From JAFECT01 sp964432415 (GTDB lineage Bacteria > Pseudomonadota > Alphaproteobacteria > Caulobacterales > Caulobacteraceae), in assembly GCA_964432415.1 (NCBI GenBank), contig CAYSNW010000012.1, positions 1 through 64,000 of the forward strand: a stretch of DNA of 64,000 nucleotides, read 5' to 3'. Positions 43,200-51,626 of the stretch are shown one piece after another (positions within the stretch are counted from its first letter, which is position 1; every line of letters starts with the position of its first letter). Below the pieces are notes generated by a model. That model did no database searches. It was not told the DNA's origin and saw only the letters and a program-made list of their open reading frames with translations. The position numbers and the translations under genes were made by a program.

Positions 43200-46100
43200 T
43201 CAGAGATTCAGCAGCGCCGGGTCCCCGCCCTGGGCGGCGATATTGACGCTGACCGCGCGTTCGCTGGCGTAGCGCAGCAGGGCGTTGGGTCCGCCGGCCT
43301 TGGGGCCGGTGCCGCTCAGGCCCTCGCCGCCGAAGGGCTGCACGCCGACCACCGCCCCGATGATCGAACGGTTGACGTAGACGTTGCCGGCCGGGACCAG
43401 GCGCTTGACCTCCTCGGCGAAGGCCTCGATGCGGCTGTGCACCCCCAGCGTCAGGCCATAGCCGCGCGCCGCGAGCCGACCGGCCACCTCGCCCAGGTCC
43501 GCCGGGTCGTAGCGGTAGATGTGCAGGACGGGGCCGAACACCTCGCGCTCCAGGAAGTCGGGCGAGGGGATTTCGGCGATGGTCGGGGCGAAGAACATGC
43601 CCTTCTGGCCCCAGGCGCCCGGATCGAGGCGGGTCAGGATCTTCGCCTCCGTCTCCAGCCGCTTCACGTGGGCTTCCAGCGCCGTGCGCGCCTCCTCGTC
43701 GATCACCGGACCGACGTCGGTGGAGGGATCGGAGGGATCGCCGATCACCAGGGTCTTCAGCGCCCCGGTCAGGCCCTCGATCAGGCCCTCGGCGGAGTCC
43801 TTGGGCACATAGAGGATGCGAAGCGCCGAGCAGCGCTGGCCGGCGGAGCCGATGGCCGAGAGGATCACGTCGTCGATCACCTGTTCGCGCAGCGCCGTGG
43901 TGTCGACGAACATGCCGTTCAGGCCGCCGGTTTCGGCGATGAAGGGGACGATGGCGCCGCGGCGGGCGGCCAGCGTCTGGTTGATCTTCCAGGCGGTGTC
44001 GGTGCCGCCGGTGAAGGCCACGCCGTCGATTTCCGGGTGGCCCGTCAGCATGGCGCCCACGGTCTCGCCGCGCCCGGGCAGCAGAGCCAGCAGCCGCGCG
44101 TCCAGGCCCGCCTTGTGGAACAGGCGCACGGCCTCGGCCGCGATCAGCGGGGTCTGTTCGGCCGGCTTGGCCATGACCGCATTGCCGGCGGCCAGCGCCG
44201 CGGCGATCTGGCCGGTGAAGATGGCCAGCGGGAAGTTCCAGGGGCTGATGCAGACGAAGACGCCGCGGCCGTGCATCTCCAGCTGGTTGGTCTCGCCGAC
44301 CGGGCCGGTCAGCATCTCGGGACCCGCGAACTGCTTTTCGGCGAGATGGGCGTAGTAGCGGCAGAAGTCGACCGCCTCGCGCACCTCGGCCACGCCGTCG
44401 TTCAGCGTCTTGCCGCCCTCGCGCGCCAGCAGGGCCACCAGCCGGTCGATCTCGGCCTCGAGCGCATCGCCCATGGCGCGCAGCACCTTCGCCCGCGCCG
44501 GCCCGCCGGAGCGGTCCCAGCCGATCTGGGCGGCCTGGGCCAGGGTGATGGCCTCCCGGACGTCGGCCTCGGTGGCCTCGGCGACTTCGCCCAGGGTGCG
44601 CGAGCCGTCGACGGGGCTGGCCACCGGCAGGGCGCCTGACCCCTTCTTCAGCTTGCCGCCCACGATCGGCCCGGCCCGCAGGCGGTCGTCGTCGATGGCC
44701 TGCACGGCTTTCGCGATGCGCGCGCGGTCTTCGGCCCGGGTGAAGTCCAGGCCTTGCGAGTTCTGGCGGGAGGATCCGTACATGTTCAGGGGCGTCGCGA
44801 TCTTGGGGTGGGGGCCGGGGTTCAGTTCGACGGCGGCGATGGGATCACTGACCACGTCGGCGGCCGGGACGCGGTCGTCGAGCAGGGCGTGGACGAAGGA
44901 GGTGTTGGCGCCGTTTTCCAACAGGCGGCGCACCAGATAGGGCAGCAGGTCCTCATGGCCGCCCACCGGCGCATAGGCGCGCACGATCAGGCCGCCGTAG
45001 CGGGTCTCCGCGGCCCGGTAGAGCGCCTCGCCCATGCCGTGCAGGCGCTGGTGCTCGATCGAGACCCCCGCCTCCTTCGCCATGTGGCGCACCGCCGCCA
45101 GCGTATGGGCGTTGTGGGTGGCGAACTGGGGATAGAGGTGCGGGGCCGCGCCGATCAGCTCGCGCGCGCAGACCAGGTAGGACAGGTCGGTGGAAGGCTT
45201 GGTGGTGAACACCGGATAGTCGGGACGGCCCGCCACCTGGGCGCGCTTGATCTCCGAGTCCCAGTAGGCGCCCTTGACCAGGCGCACCATCAGCCGCCGC
45301 CCCGAGCGGCGCGACAGGTCGGCGAGGCGTGCGATCACCTCGCGGCCGCGCTTCTGGTAGGCCTGGACCACGACGCCGAGGCCGGTCCAGTCGCCGAGCT
45401 CGGTCTCGTGCGCCAGCCGGTCGATCAGCTTCAGCGACAGGGTCAGCCGGTCGGCTTCTTCCGCGTCGATGGCGTAGTTCAGGTCGTACTTGGCCGCGAT
45501 CAGAGCCAGGCGCTTGATGCGGGGATAGAGCTCGTCCCAGACCCGCGCCTCCTGCGTCGCGTCATAGCGGGGGCAGAGCGCCGACAGCTTGACCGAGACC
45601 CCGTGGCCAGTTTCGGGACCGGAGCCGCCCTTGTTCTTTCCGACCGTCTCGATGGCCTGGGCGTAGAGCTTCTCATACCGCGCCGCGTCGGCGTCGGTGC
45701 GCGCGCCCTCGCCCAGCATGTCGAAGGAGCAGAGGAACCCCTCCTTCTTCGCCCGCTTCAGCGCCGCGTCGATGCTGCGGCCGAGGACGAACTGCTCGCC
45801 CATGATGCGCACGGCGGCGGCCACCGCCTGGCGGATGACCGGCTCGCCCACCCGGTTGGCGATGCGGGTGATGAAGCCGGCCAGGTCGCGCTTGGCCTGC
45901 TCGTCCACATCGACGACGCGGCCGGTGAGCATCAGCCCGAGGGTCGAGGCGTTGACGAACAGGCTGTCGGACTTGCCGAAGTGCGACGCCCAGTCGGCCG
46001 AGCCGATCTTCTCCGCGATCAGCCGGTCGCGGGTCTCCTCGTCGGGCGTACGCAGCAGGGCCTCGGCCAGGCACATCAGGGCCAGGCCCTCGCGGGTGCC

Positions 46101-46319
46101 GAGCGAAAACTCCTGCAGGAAGCTCTCCACCACGCCCTGGCGTTCGGTCTGGCCGCGCGCGTCGCGCACCAGGGCCTCGGCCTCGGTCACGACCTGGACG
46201 CGTTCGTCGGGCGACAGGGCCTTGGCCGCCAGCAGGCCGCGCACGACCGCCGCTTCATCGGCGAACTTGCCGTCGTCGAGACTTTCCCAGCAGTCGGGAA
46301 CAGGAAGGGGCTTGCTCAT
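43200..46319 (-). CDS. putA: Bifunctional proline dehydrogenase / P5C dehydrogenase
   Basis: The 1039-residue enzyme oxidises proline to glutamate in two steps. The PRODH barrel (about 160-460) includes YAIDAEEADRLTLSLKLIDRLAHE and RLMVRLVKGAYWDSEIKRAQ. The P5CDH domain (about 540-1030) contains SPWNFPLAIFTGQIAAAL, FIAETGGLNGMFVD and the catalytic Cys in SAGQRCSALRILYV. The N-terminus has no ribbon-helix-helix DNA-binding domain, so this PutA is not an autorepressor. ATG at 46319 was chosen; an in-frame ATG at 46349 would add ten residues. A divergent Lrp-type regulator lies 114 bases away. Confidence 0.95.
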   Translation of the reverse strand: MSKPLPVPDCWESLDDGKFADEAAVVRGLLAAKALSPDERVQVVTEAEALVRDARGQTERQGVVESFLQEFSLGTREGLALMCLAEALLRTPDEETRDRLIAEKIGSADWASHFGKSDSLFVNASTLGLMLTGRVVDVDEQAKRDLAGFITRIANRVGEPVIRQAVAAAVRIMGEQFVLGRSIDAALKRAKKEGFLCSFDMLGEGARTDADAARYEKLYAQAIETVGKNKGGSGPETGHGVSVKLSALCPRYDATQEARVWDELYPRIKRLALIAAKYDLNYAIDAEEADRLTLSLKLIDRLAHETELGDWTGLGVVVQAYQKRGREVIARLADLSRRSGRRLMVRLVKGAYWDSEIKRAQVAGRPDYPVFTTKPSTDLSYLVCARELIGAAPHLYPQFATHNAHTLAAVRHMAKEAGVSIEHQRLHGMGEALYRAAETRYGGLIVRAYAPVGGHEDLLPYLVRRLLENGANTSFVHALLDDRVPAADVVSDPIAAVELNPGPHPKIATPLNMYGSSRQNSQGLDFTRAEDRARIAKAVQAIDDDRLRAGPIVGGKLKKGSGALPVASPVDGSRTLGEVAEATEADVREAITLAQAAQIGWDRSGGPARAKVLRAMGDALEAEIDRLVALLAREGGKTLNDGVAEVREAVDFCRYYAHLAEKQFAGPEMLTGPVGETNQLEMHGRGVFVCISPWNFPLAIFTGQIAAALAAGNAVMAKPAEQTPLIAAEAVRLFHKAGLDARLLALLPGRGETVGAMLTGHPEIDGVAFTGGTDTAWKINQTLAARRGAIVPFIAETGGLNGMFVDTTALREQVIDDVILSAIGSAGQRCSALRILYVPKDSAEGLIEGLTGALKTLVIGDPSDPSTDVGPVIDEEARTALEAHVKRLETEAKILTRLDPGAWGQKGMFFAPTIAEIPSPDFLEREVFGPVLHIYRYDPADLGEVAGRLAARGYGLTLGVHSRIEAFAEEVKRLVPAGNVYVNRSIIGAVVGVQPFGGEGLSGTGPKAGGPNALLRYASERAVSVNIAAQGGDPALLNL

Positions 46320-46392
46320 GCGGCCTGGAATATGGGTGCGGGAGGACATCGTCGGTATACCGTGTCCTGTGCCATATTTTCTTGGTTTTTTC

Positions 46393-46405
46393 CGCCACAA
46401 TGGCG
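46393..46405. promoter_or_regulatory. Candidate PutR operator in the putA-putR intergenic region
   Basis: cgcca-caa-tggcg is a perfect 5-bp inverted repeat with a 3-base spacer, flanked by T-rich and A/T-rich blocks, in the 114-base divergent promoter region. Lrp-family regulators bind such short dyads with AT-rich flanks. The arms are short, so chance cannot be excluded. Confidence 0.35.
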
Positions 46406-46433
46406 AATATCCTTCCGATTACAGACCTGTTCC

Positions 46434-46901
46434 GTGAAGGATATTTCCGTGGAAGACACCGACCGCAAGCTCCTGCGCGAGCTCCAGCGCGACGGCCGCA
46501 TCACCAACCAGGAACTGGCCAGGCGCTGCCACATCTCGCCGGCCGCCTGTTTCGAGCGGGTCAAGCGCCTGCGCGAAAAGGGCTTCATCACCGGCTACGC
46601 CGCCCTGCTCGATCCGGCCAAGCTCGGCCTGTCGCTGATGATCTTCGTGGAGGTCCACCTGGACCGCACCACGGAAGAGACCTTCGAACGCTTCGCCCAG
46701 CACGTGCGCCGCGCGCCCGAGGTTCTGGAGTGCCACATGGTGGCGGGCGGCTTCGACTACCTGATCAAGGCCCGCGTCAAGGACATGGCCGCCTACCGCG
46801 CCTTCCTCGGCGAAACCCTGGTCGCCATGCCGGGCGTGCGCGAGACCCGCACCTACGCCGTCCTGGAGGAGGTGAAGAACACGCTTGAGCTGCCGTTGTG
46901 A
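46434..46901 (+). CDS. putR: Lrp/AsnC family regulator, PutR-type activator of putA
   Basis: The 155-residue protein has an N-terminal winged-helix domain (DRKLLRELQRDGRITNQELARRCHISPAACFERVKRLREKG) and a RAM ligand-binding domain (about 70-150). In alphaproteobacteria with PutA lacking its own DNA-binding domain, such a divergent Lrp protein activates putA in response to proline. The start is probably GTG at 46434; GTG at 46449 is an alternative five codons in. No ATG is in frame nearby. Confidence 0.88.
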   Translation: MKDISVEDTDRKLLRELQRDGRITNQELARRCHISPAACFERVKRLREKGFITGYAALLDPAKLGLSLMIFVEVHLDRTTEETFERFAQHVRRAPEVLECHMVAGGFDYLIKARVKDMAAYRAFLGETLVAMPGVRETRTYAVLEEVKNTLELPL

Positions 46902-46924
46902 CGTGGCGAGGGAAGCAAGGAAGT

Positions 46925-47058
46925 TTGTCCACGGAATACACGGAAGGACACGGAAGCCCGCGCGAAGCCTTTGCGCGAAGCGCATTCTGATTTGAATGCC
47001 GGCTGCGCCGGGGAGCCTCAGGCTTCTTTCCGTGTCCTTCCGTGTATTCCGTGGACAA
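46925..47058. repeat. Large palindromic cacggaa element with 31-bp perfect arms
   Basis: Arms 46925-46955 and 47028-47058 are exact complements over 31 bases and consist of cacggaa-containing units of 9-10 bases. The 72-base centre carries a gcgcgaag direct repeat. The element lies directly after putR, in the 253-base gap before the glycosyltransferase gene; nothing else is seen in that gap. It is a diverged relative of the cacgaag elements at 1812-1885 and 51416-51530. Confidence 0.8.
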
Positions 47059-47154
47059 TTCTTTCTTCCCCTTCTCCCCCGGCTCCTCCCCTCGCCTTTC
47101 CCCGAAATCGCCCCTATTACGGTTTCCGGACCCAACTTCGAGACCCCCGCACGC

Positions 47155-48261
47155 ATGCGCATTCTTCTGGCGACGGACGCCTGGGAGCCTCAGGTCAACG
47201 GGGTGGTGCGCACCCTGACGCGCACGGTGGCGGAGTGCCGGGCCATGGGCCACGAGGTCCTGGTCATCAGCCCCGACCAGTTCAAGACCATCCCCATGCC
47301 GACCTACCCCGAGATCCGCCTGGCGCTGGGCGCCTACGAGGAGATCCGGGAGAAGTTCAAGGCCTTCGAGCCGGACGGCATCCACATCGCCACCGAGGGC
47401 CCGATCGGCATGGCGGCGCGCCGGCTGTGCATCGAGTGGAAGCTGCCGTTCACGACCAGCTATCACACCAAATATCCCGAATATATCGCCGCCCGTTTCC
47501 CGGTGCCCTTGAGCGTCGGCTACGCCTTCATGCGCTGGTTCCACAAGCCGTCGGGCCGGGTGATGGTGGCCACCCCCACCATGCGCAACGACCTGGAGAA
47601 GCATGGCTTCCGCAACATCTCGCCCTGGTCGCGCGGCGTCGACACCGAGCTGTTCCGCCCGGACCTGCCGCCGATCTTCGAGGGCATGGAGCGTCCGATC
47701 TTCGTCTCCGTGGGCCGCGTGGCGGTGGAGAAGAACATCGAGGCCTTCCTGGAGACCGACCTACCGGGAACCAAGGTGATCGTTGGCGACGGCCCCTCGC
47801 GCGCGGAGCTGGAGAAGAAGTACCCGGCCGCCAAGTTCCTGGGCGCCAGGTTCGGCGAGGAGCTGGCCCGCTGCTACGCCGACGCCGACGTCTTCGTCTT
47901 TCCCTCGCTGACCGACACCTTCGGCCTGGTGATCCTGGAGGCCATGGCCACCGGCACGCCGGTCGCCGCCTATCCGGCTCCCGGGCCCATCGACATCATT
48001 CCCAACTCCAACGCGGGCGTGGTGGACGAGGACCTGGAAAAGGCCTGCCTCGAATGCCTCGACCTGGACCGCAAGAAGGTCCGCGCCTACGCCGAGCTCT
48101 ATTCCTGGCGGGCGTCTGCGGAAGAGTTCGTGCGCAACCTCCAGCCCTATCCCGAGCCGGAGCGCACGCGCTTCTGGCGGCGGCTGCGCAGGCTGGCGCG
48201 GCTGCGGCGCAAGCCGGCGGCCCCAGTCGCGGCGGCCGACCACGACAACCACGCGGCATAG
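47155..48261 (+). CDS. GT4-family glycosyltransferase
   Basis: This 368-residue GT-B enzyme has N-domain MRILLATDAWEPQVNGVVRTL...SPDQF typical of the alpha-mannosyltransferase/sulfoquinovosyl-like subgroup, TSYHTKYPEYI acceptor region, and the C-domain nucleotide-sugar motif FPSLTDTFGLVILEAMATGTPVAAYPAPGP (E-X7-E). The C-terminal 40 residues are Arg/Ala rich and could bind the membrane. It probably transfers a sugar from a nucleotide donor to a lipid; donor and acceptor are unknown. ATG at 47155 starts the conserved region; upstream in-frame codons fall in the repeat element. Confidence 0.92.
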   Translation: MRILLATDAWEPQVNGVVRTLTRTVAECRAMGHEVLVISPDQFKTIPMPTYPEIRLALGAYEEIREKFKAFEPDGIHIATEGPIGMAARRLCIEWKLPFTTSYHTKYPEYIAARFPVPLSVGYAFMRWFHKPSGRVMVATPTMRNDLEKHGFRNISPWSRGVDTELFRPDLPPIFEGMERPIFVSVGRVAVEKNIEAFLETDLPGTKVIVGDGPSRAELEKKYPAAKFLGARFGEELARCYADADVFVFPSLTDTFGLVILEAMATGTPVAAYPAPGPIDIIPNSNAGVVDEDLEKACLECLDLDRKKVRAYAELYSWRASAEEFVRNLQPYPEPERTRFWRRLRRLARLRRKPAAPVAAADHDNHAA

Positions 48262-48301
48262 GGCGTAGCGCCCCTTCACTTTCGTTTCGAAGGGATCGGG
48301 A

Positions 48302-48324
48302 CCTTCTCCCGCAAGGGGAGAAGG
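48302..48324. terminator. Hairpin after the glycosyltransferase gene
   Basis: Perfect 9-bp arms ccttctccc (48302-48310) and gggagaagg (48316-48324) with a 5-base loop lie 40 bases after the stop. No long T-run follows, so termination strength is uncertain. The sequence type is also common as a dispersed palindrome in GC-rich alphaproteobacteria. It sits between two convergent genes. Confidence 0.5.
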
Positions 48325-48383
48325 CTGACTTTGGCTGACTCGGGAATGTGTGAGTTCGCGAGGTCCGCGAGCACTGAATGTGC

Positions 48384-48617
48384 TCAATCCACCCCGTCAT
48401 CGATCTCCGCCGGGCCCGGTTCGTAGGTCAGGATATCTCCCGGCTGGCACTCCAGTTCGCGGCAGAGCGCGTGCAGGGTCGAAAACCGGATCGCGCGCGC
48501 CTTGCCGGTCTTCAGGATCGACAGGTTGGCGAGCGTCACCCCCACCCGGTCGGCGAGTTCGGTCAGCGACATGCGCCGGTCGAGCAGAAGACGGTCGAGC
48601 TGGATGCGGATTGGCAT
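48384..48617 (-). CDS. Small Cro/CI-type (YozG-like) HTH regulator
   Basis: This 77-residue protein is essentially one helix-turn-helix: PIRIQLDRLLLDRRMSLTELADRVGVTLANLSILKTGKARAIRFSTLHALCREL, ending CQPGDILTYEPG. It matches the HTH_26/YozG group, which regularly accompanies DUF2975 membrane proteins. It lies 11 bases after the DUF2975 gene stop, so they form an operon. It probably regulates its own operon. Confidence 0.92.
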   Translation of the reverse strand: MPIRIQLDRLLLDRRMSLTELADRVGVTLANLSILKTGKARAIRFSTLHALCRELECQPGDILTYEPGPAEIDDGVD

Positions 48618-48628
48618 GATCGGGGCGC

Positions 48629-49156
48629 TCAGATGGTCAACTCGGCTTCGCGGCGCAGACGCGCCCCTTCGCGGAACACCTCCGCGAGCACGAAGACGAC
48701 GAGGACGGCGAACCAGGAGGTCAGATTGACAGAACTCAGCGTCAGGCTGGCCTGTTTTGTCAGGTAGAGCGCAATGGCGAAGTGTCCCATCGCGTCGGTC
48801 AGGGTCAGGGCCGCCAGGCCGACGCCGATGGCGCGCAGGCGCGTGACATTGGTGGGATGGAACGGATCGCCCGCGGTCAGGGTCTGGAACAGCTGGCGCA
48901 GCCGGTGAACGATGAACAGCACGATGCTGAGCTCGAAGGCGCCGCCGGCGAACCACACCGCGGTGGTCGGGCCGGTCATGTGCGCCTCCACCTCGAAGGA
49001 GGGTTCGCGCACCGTGCGGGTGTAGTCGATCTGGACGAAGAGCAGGCCGATGGCGGCCAGGATCAGGGCGCCGATCAGGATCCACAGGATCACATAGACG
49101 ACGTCGAGGGCGATTTTCAGAAGGCTCGAGACCGAGCCGGGACCCATGGCCCGCAT
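48629..49156 (-). CDS. DUF2975 membrane protein
   Basis: The 175-residue protein has four membrane helices (about 15-43, 65-88, 108-130, 140-160). The DUF2975 pattern is seen in FELSIVLFIVHRLRQLFQTLTAGDPFHPTNVTRLRAIGVGLAALTL. The family is always next to a small HTH regulator, as here, and may be a membrane sensor or partner of it. Function is not established. Confidence 0.9.
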   Translation of the reverse strand: MRAMGPGSVSSLLKIALDVVYVILWILIGALILAAIGLLFVQIDYTRTVREPSFEVEAHMTGPTTAVWFAGGAFELSIVLFIVHRLRQLFQTLTAGDPFHPTNVTRLRAIGVGLAALTLTDAMGHFAIALYLTKQASLTLSSVNLTSWFAVLVVFVLAEVFREGARLRREAELTI

Positions 49157-49212
49157 GAAACCTCCCTCGGATATCGGACCTTCCTAAGGGGCCCGTTCGC
49201 CACCCCGGCAGA

Positions 49213-49230
49213 CCGGTCTTCGTAGACCGG
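49213..49230. repeat. Short hairpin upstream of DUF2975 gene
   Basis: Perfect 7-bp arms ccggtct (49213-49219) and agaccgg (49224-49230), loop of four. It lies about 57 bases before the DUF2975 start and could be an operator for the small HTH protein or a leader hairpin. Confidence 0.35.
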
Positions 49231-49268
49231 CGGGCCGCTGGGCAGCGAGAATGCGCGAGATCATCCTA

Positions 49269-49314
49269 GAGCATGTCAGCAAAAGTGGTCCCACTTTTGC
49301 GCCCGGACATGCTC
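49269..49314. repeat. Nested palindrome, gagcatgtc/gcaaaagtgg type
   Basis: Outer arms gagcatgtc (49269-49277) and gacatgctc (49306-49314) enclose inner 10-bp arms gcaaaagtgg (49279-49288) and its complement (49291-49300). This gagcatgtc...gcaaaagtgg pattern is a dispersed intergenic palindrome in Caulobacteraceae. It sits 25 bases beyond the stop of the 38-residue reading frame and could end its transcript. Confidence 0.75.
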
Positions 49315-49338
49315 CAGATCATGCGATCAAGCGCGGTA

Positions 49339-49455
49339 TCACATCGCCTGGGCGACGATGGCGACCACGGCGGCCGGCAGGCCGGCGAGCAGGACGGCGT
49401 TGACCAGGCTCATGCCGAGCTTGTCCATCCAGGTCGTAGCGTTCATCAGGGTCAT
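49339..49455 (-). CDS. Putative 38-residue single-pass membrane peptide
   Basis: The frame starts MTLMNATTWMDKLGMSLVNA, followed by a hydrophobic VLLAGLPAAVVAIVAQAM helix, then TGA. A good ribosome binding site (ggagaa) lies seven bases before the ATG, and an AT-rich region (49456-49660) upstream looks like promoter DNA. The pattern of short N-terminal tail plus one Ala/Val helix resembles stress-induced or regulatory small membrane proteins. No homologue is known to me. The approximately 210 bases between it and rdgB hold no other gene, only AT-rich DNA. Confidence 0.5.
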   Translation of the reverse strand: MTLMNATTWMDKLGMSLVNAVLLAGLPAAVVAIVAQAM

Positions 49456-49669
49456 AACTATTCTCCGTGAGTTGGATCAGCCTCTGAGGGCTATTGTGCG
49501 CTGCAACATTAAATCAGGTTCACTTTCGCGCCTGCAGAACGGTGCAGCTCCGTTCTTGCCGCTTATCAATATGCCTTCGCCGTTTATCGATCAAGGCTCC
49601 ATATCGTTTTTCGATATTAAACTTTCGCAATGCATTAAAAACTGGTAAGCCGAGAGCAAGGACGAAGCC

Positions 49670-50272
49670 ATGGCCCTGAGCCTCAAATCCGGCGCGCGCC
49701 TGGTCGCCGCCACCCACAATCCGGGCAAGGCGCGCGAGATCGCCGAACTGCTGGAGGGCCGCTTCGAGGTGGTGGCCGCGGGCCAGCTCGGCCTGCCCGA
49801 ACCGGACGAGACCGAGTCCACCTTCGCCGGCAATGCGGTGCTGAAGGCCCGCCACGCGGCCCAGGCCTCGGGCCTGGTCTCGCTGGCCGACGATTCAGGC
49901 CTGTCGGTCGGCGCCCTCGACGGCCAGCCCGGCATCTACTCCGCCCGCTGGGCCGGACCGGAGAAGGACTTCGGTTCGGCCATGGACAAGGTGGAGACGC
50001 GCCTGATCGAGACCGGCTCGGACGACCGTTTCGCCTGGTTCACCTGCGCGCTCGCCCTGGCCTGGCCGGACGGGCCCTGCGTGGTGGTCGAGGGCCGGGT
50101 CGAGGGGACCCTGGTGTTCCCCGGCCGGGGCCTGAACGGCTTCGGCTACGACCCGATCTTCGTCCCCGAAGGCCACAGCCTCACCTTCGGCGAGATGGAG
50201 CCGAAGGCCAAGGACGCCATGAGCCACCGGGCGCGGGCCTTTGAAAAGCTCAAGGCGGCGGTCTTCGACTGA
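49670..50272 (+). CDS. rdgB: RdgB/HAM1 non-canonical purine NTP pyrophosphatase
   Basis: This 200-residue housekeeping enzyme hydrolyses dITP/XTP to prevent their use in nucleic acids. Signature ATHNPGKAREIAELL at the start (S/T-H-N-x-G-K), LADDSGLSVGALDGQPGIYSARWAG in the middle and the C-terminal SHRARAF motif are all present. The hemW GTG follows five bases after its stop, giving an rdgB-hemW operon as in many alphaproteobacteria. Confidence 0.97.
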   Translation: MALSLKSGARLVAATHNPGKAREIAELLEGRFEVVAAGQLGLPEPDETESTFAGNAVLKARHAAQASGLVSLADDSGLSVGALDGQPGIYSARWAGPEKDFGSAMDKVETRLIETGSDDRFAWFTCALALAWPDGPCVVVEGRVEGTLVFPGRGLNGFGYDPIFVPEGHSLTFGEMEPKAKDAMSHRARAFEKLKAAVFD

Positions 50273-50277
50273 ACCCC

Positions 50278-51399
50278 GTGCAGGACCTCGCCCTCTACCT
50301 CCACTGGCCCTACTGCGCCCGCATCTGCCCCTACTGCGACTTCAACGTGGTGCGCGCCCGCGGCCGGACAGACGAGGAGACCGCCCTGGTCGAGGCCATG
50401 GCCGCCGATATCGCCGAACAGGCGCGACGGATTGGGCGCCGGCGGCTGGTCTCCATCTTCTTCGGCGGCGGCACGCCCTCGCTGCTGGCGCCTGCCGCAG
50501 TCGAGCGGCTGATCCGCGCCGCCACCGACGCCTTCGCGCCCGCCGGCGACCTGGAGATCACCCTGGAGGCCAACCCCACGGACGCGGAAGCCGGCCGCTT
50601 CGCCGACCTGGCCTCGGCCGGGGTCCAGCGCCTGTCGCTGGGAGTCCAGGCCCTCGACGACGACGCCCTGGCCTTCCTGGGCCGCAACCACGACGCCGCC
50701 GAGGCCCGCCGCGCGGCGGGGACCGCCGCCCGCGCCTTCCCGCGCCTGTCCATCGACCTGATCTATGCCCGCCCCGGCCAGACGCCCGACGCCTGGGCCC
50801 GCGAACTCCAGGACGCCCTGGCCTGGGGCCCCGAGCACGTCTCGCCCTACCAGCTGACCATCGAGCAAGAGACCGCCTTCGGCCGCGCGGCCCGGCGCGG
50901 AAGCCTGGTCCCGCCGGATCCCGAGCTCGCCGCCGACCTGTTCGACGTGACCCAGACGGTTCTGGAGGGCGCCGGCTTCCACGCCTACGAGGTCTCCAAC
51001 CACGCCCGCGGCGAGGCCGCCCGCTCGCGCCACAACCTGGCGATCTGGAAGGGCGCGGAATACCTGGGCGCCGGCCCCGGGGCGCACGGCCGCATCCAGC
51101 TGGACGGCGCTCGCACCGCCACCCGCGCCGAGCCGAAGATCGCCGGCTACATCGCCCGCGTCGGCGAGAGCGGCGTCGGCTTCGCCACGGTCGAGCCCCT
51201 CTCCGACCGCGAGGCCGACGAGGAACGCGTCATGCTCGGCCTGCGCATCGACGAGGGCGTCGAGATCGGCCTCGTCGACCCGGATCGTGCGGCCACCCTG
51301 ATCGACGCCGGCCTGCTGACCCGCAAGGCCGACCGCATCGCCGCCACGCCAGCGGGGCGTCTGGTCCTCGACCGGGTGATCTCGGAGCTGCTGACCTAA
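50278..51399 (+). CDS. hemW: HemW, radical SAM heme chaperone
   Basis: This 373-residue radical SAM protein has the cluster motif CARICPYC (CX3CX2C), SAM-binding IFFGGGTPSLL, and the QNLSIDLIYARPGQT-type region (RLSIDLIYARPGQTPDAW). It lacks the extra features of true coproporphyrinogen dehydrogenase HemN, and the rdgB-hemW order supports HemW, a heme-delivery chaperone. The start is GTG (cccGTGCAGGAC), five bases after rdgB. Confidence 0.94.
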   Translation: MQDLALYLHWPYCARICPYCDFNVVRARGRTDEETALVEAMAADIAEQARRIGRRRLVSIFFGGGTPSLLAPAAVERLIRAATDAFAPAGDLEITLEANPTDAEAGRFADLASAGVQRLSLGVQALDDDALAFLGRNHDAAEARRAAGTAARAFPRLSIDLIYARPGQTPDAWARELQDALAWGPEHVSPYQLTIEQETAFGRAARRGSLVPPDPELAADLFDVTQTVLEGAGFHAYEVSNHARGEAARSRHNLAIWKGAEYLGAGPGAHGRIQLDGARTATRAEPKIAGYIARVGESGVGFATVEPLSDREADEERVMLGLRIDEGVEIGLVDPDRAATLIDAGLLTRKADRIAATPAGRLVLDRVISELLT

Positions 51400-51415
51400 G
51401 GCCCGAAGGGCCAAG

Positions 51416-51530
51416 CCTTCCTCTTCGTGTCCTTCGTGGTCTTCGTGGTTATCCCTTCCTTGCTGGCCCCGCCGCAGCCCAACCCGTCCAAAGACTTGAA
51501 CCACGAAGAACACGAAGGGCACGAAGAGGG
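51416..51530. repeat. Palindromic cacgaag element, copy B
   Basis: nncttcgtg units (51422-51449) and, 47 bases on, nncacgaag units (51498-51526) form an imperfect inverted repeat of about 33-base arms. The unit order is reversed compared with copy A: here the gtggtt end faces the centre. It fills the 227-base gap between hemW and rsmI, where I see nothing else. It may form a long mRNA hairpin. Confidence 0.75.
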
Positions 51531-51626
51531 AGCCAGACTTCTCCACCCAGCGGCGCGCAGATCAGGACAGCCGCTGCGCGGCGCTCGCCCGGTTGACTGC
51601 CCCGGCGCCCCTGTCACCCTGCCCCC

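Noticed and set aside
46925..47058. The 31-bp inverted repeat as ends of a miniature transposable element
   Set aside because: No target duplication is visible at the borders and the internal repeated units resemble the cacgaag family rather than transposon ends.
48384..49156. HTH plus membrane protein as a toxin-antitoxin or defence pair
   Set aside because: The DUF2975 plus small YozG-like HTH pair is a widespread ordinary regulator-membrane protein arrangement without toxin features.
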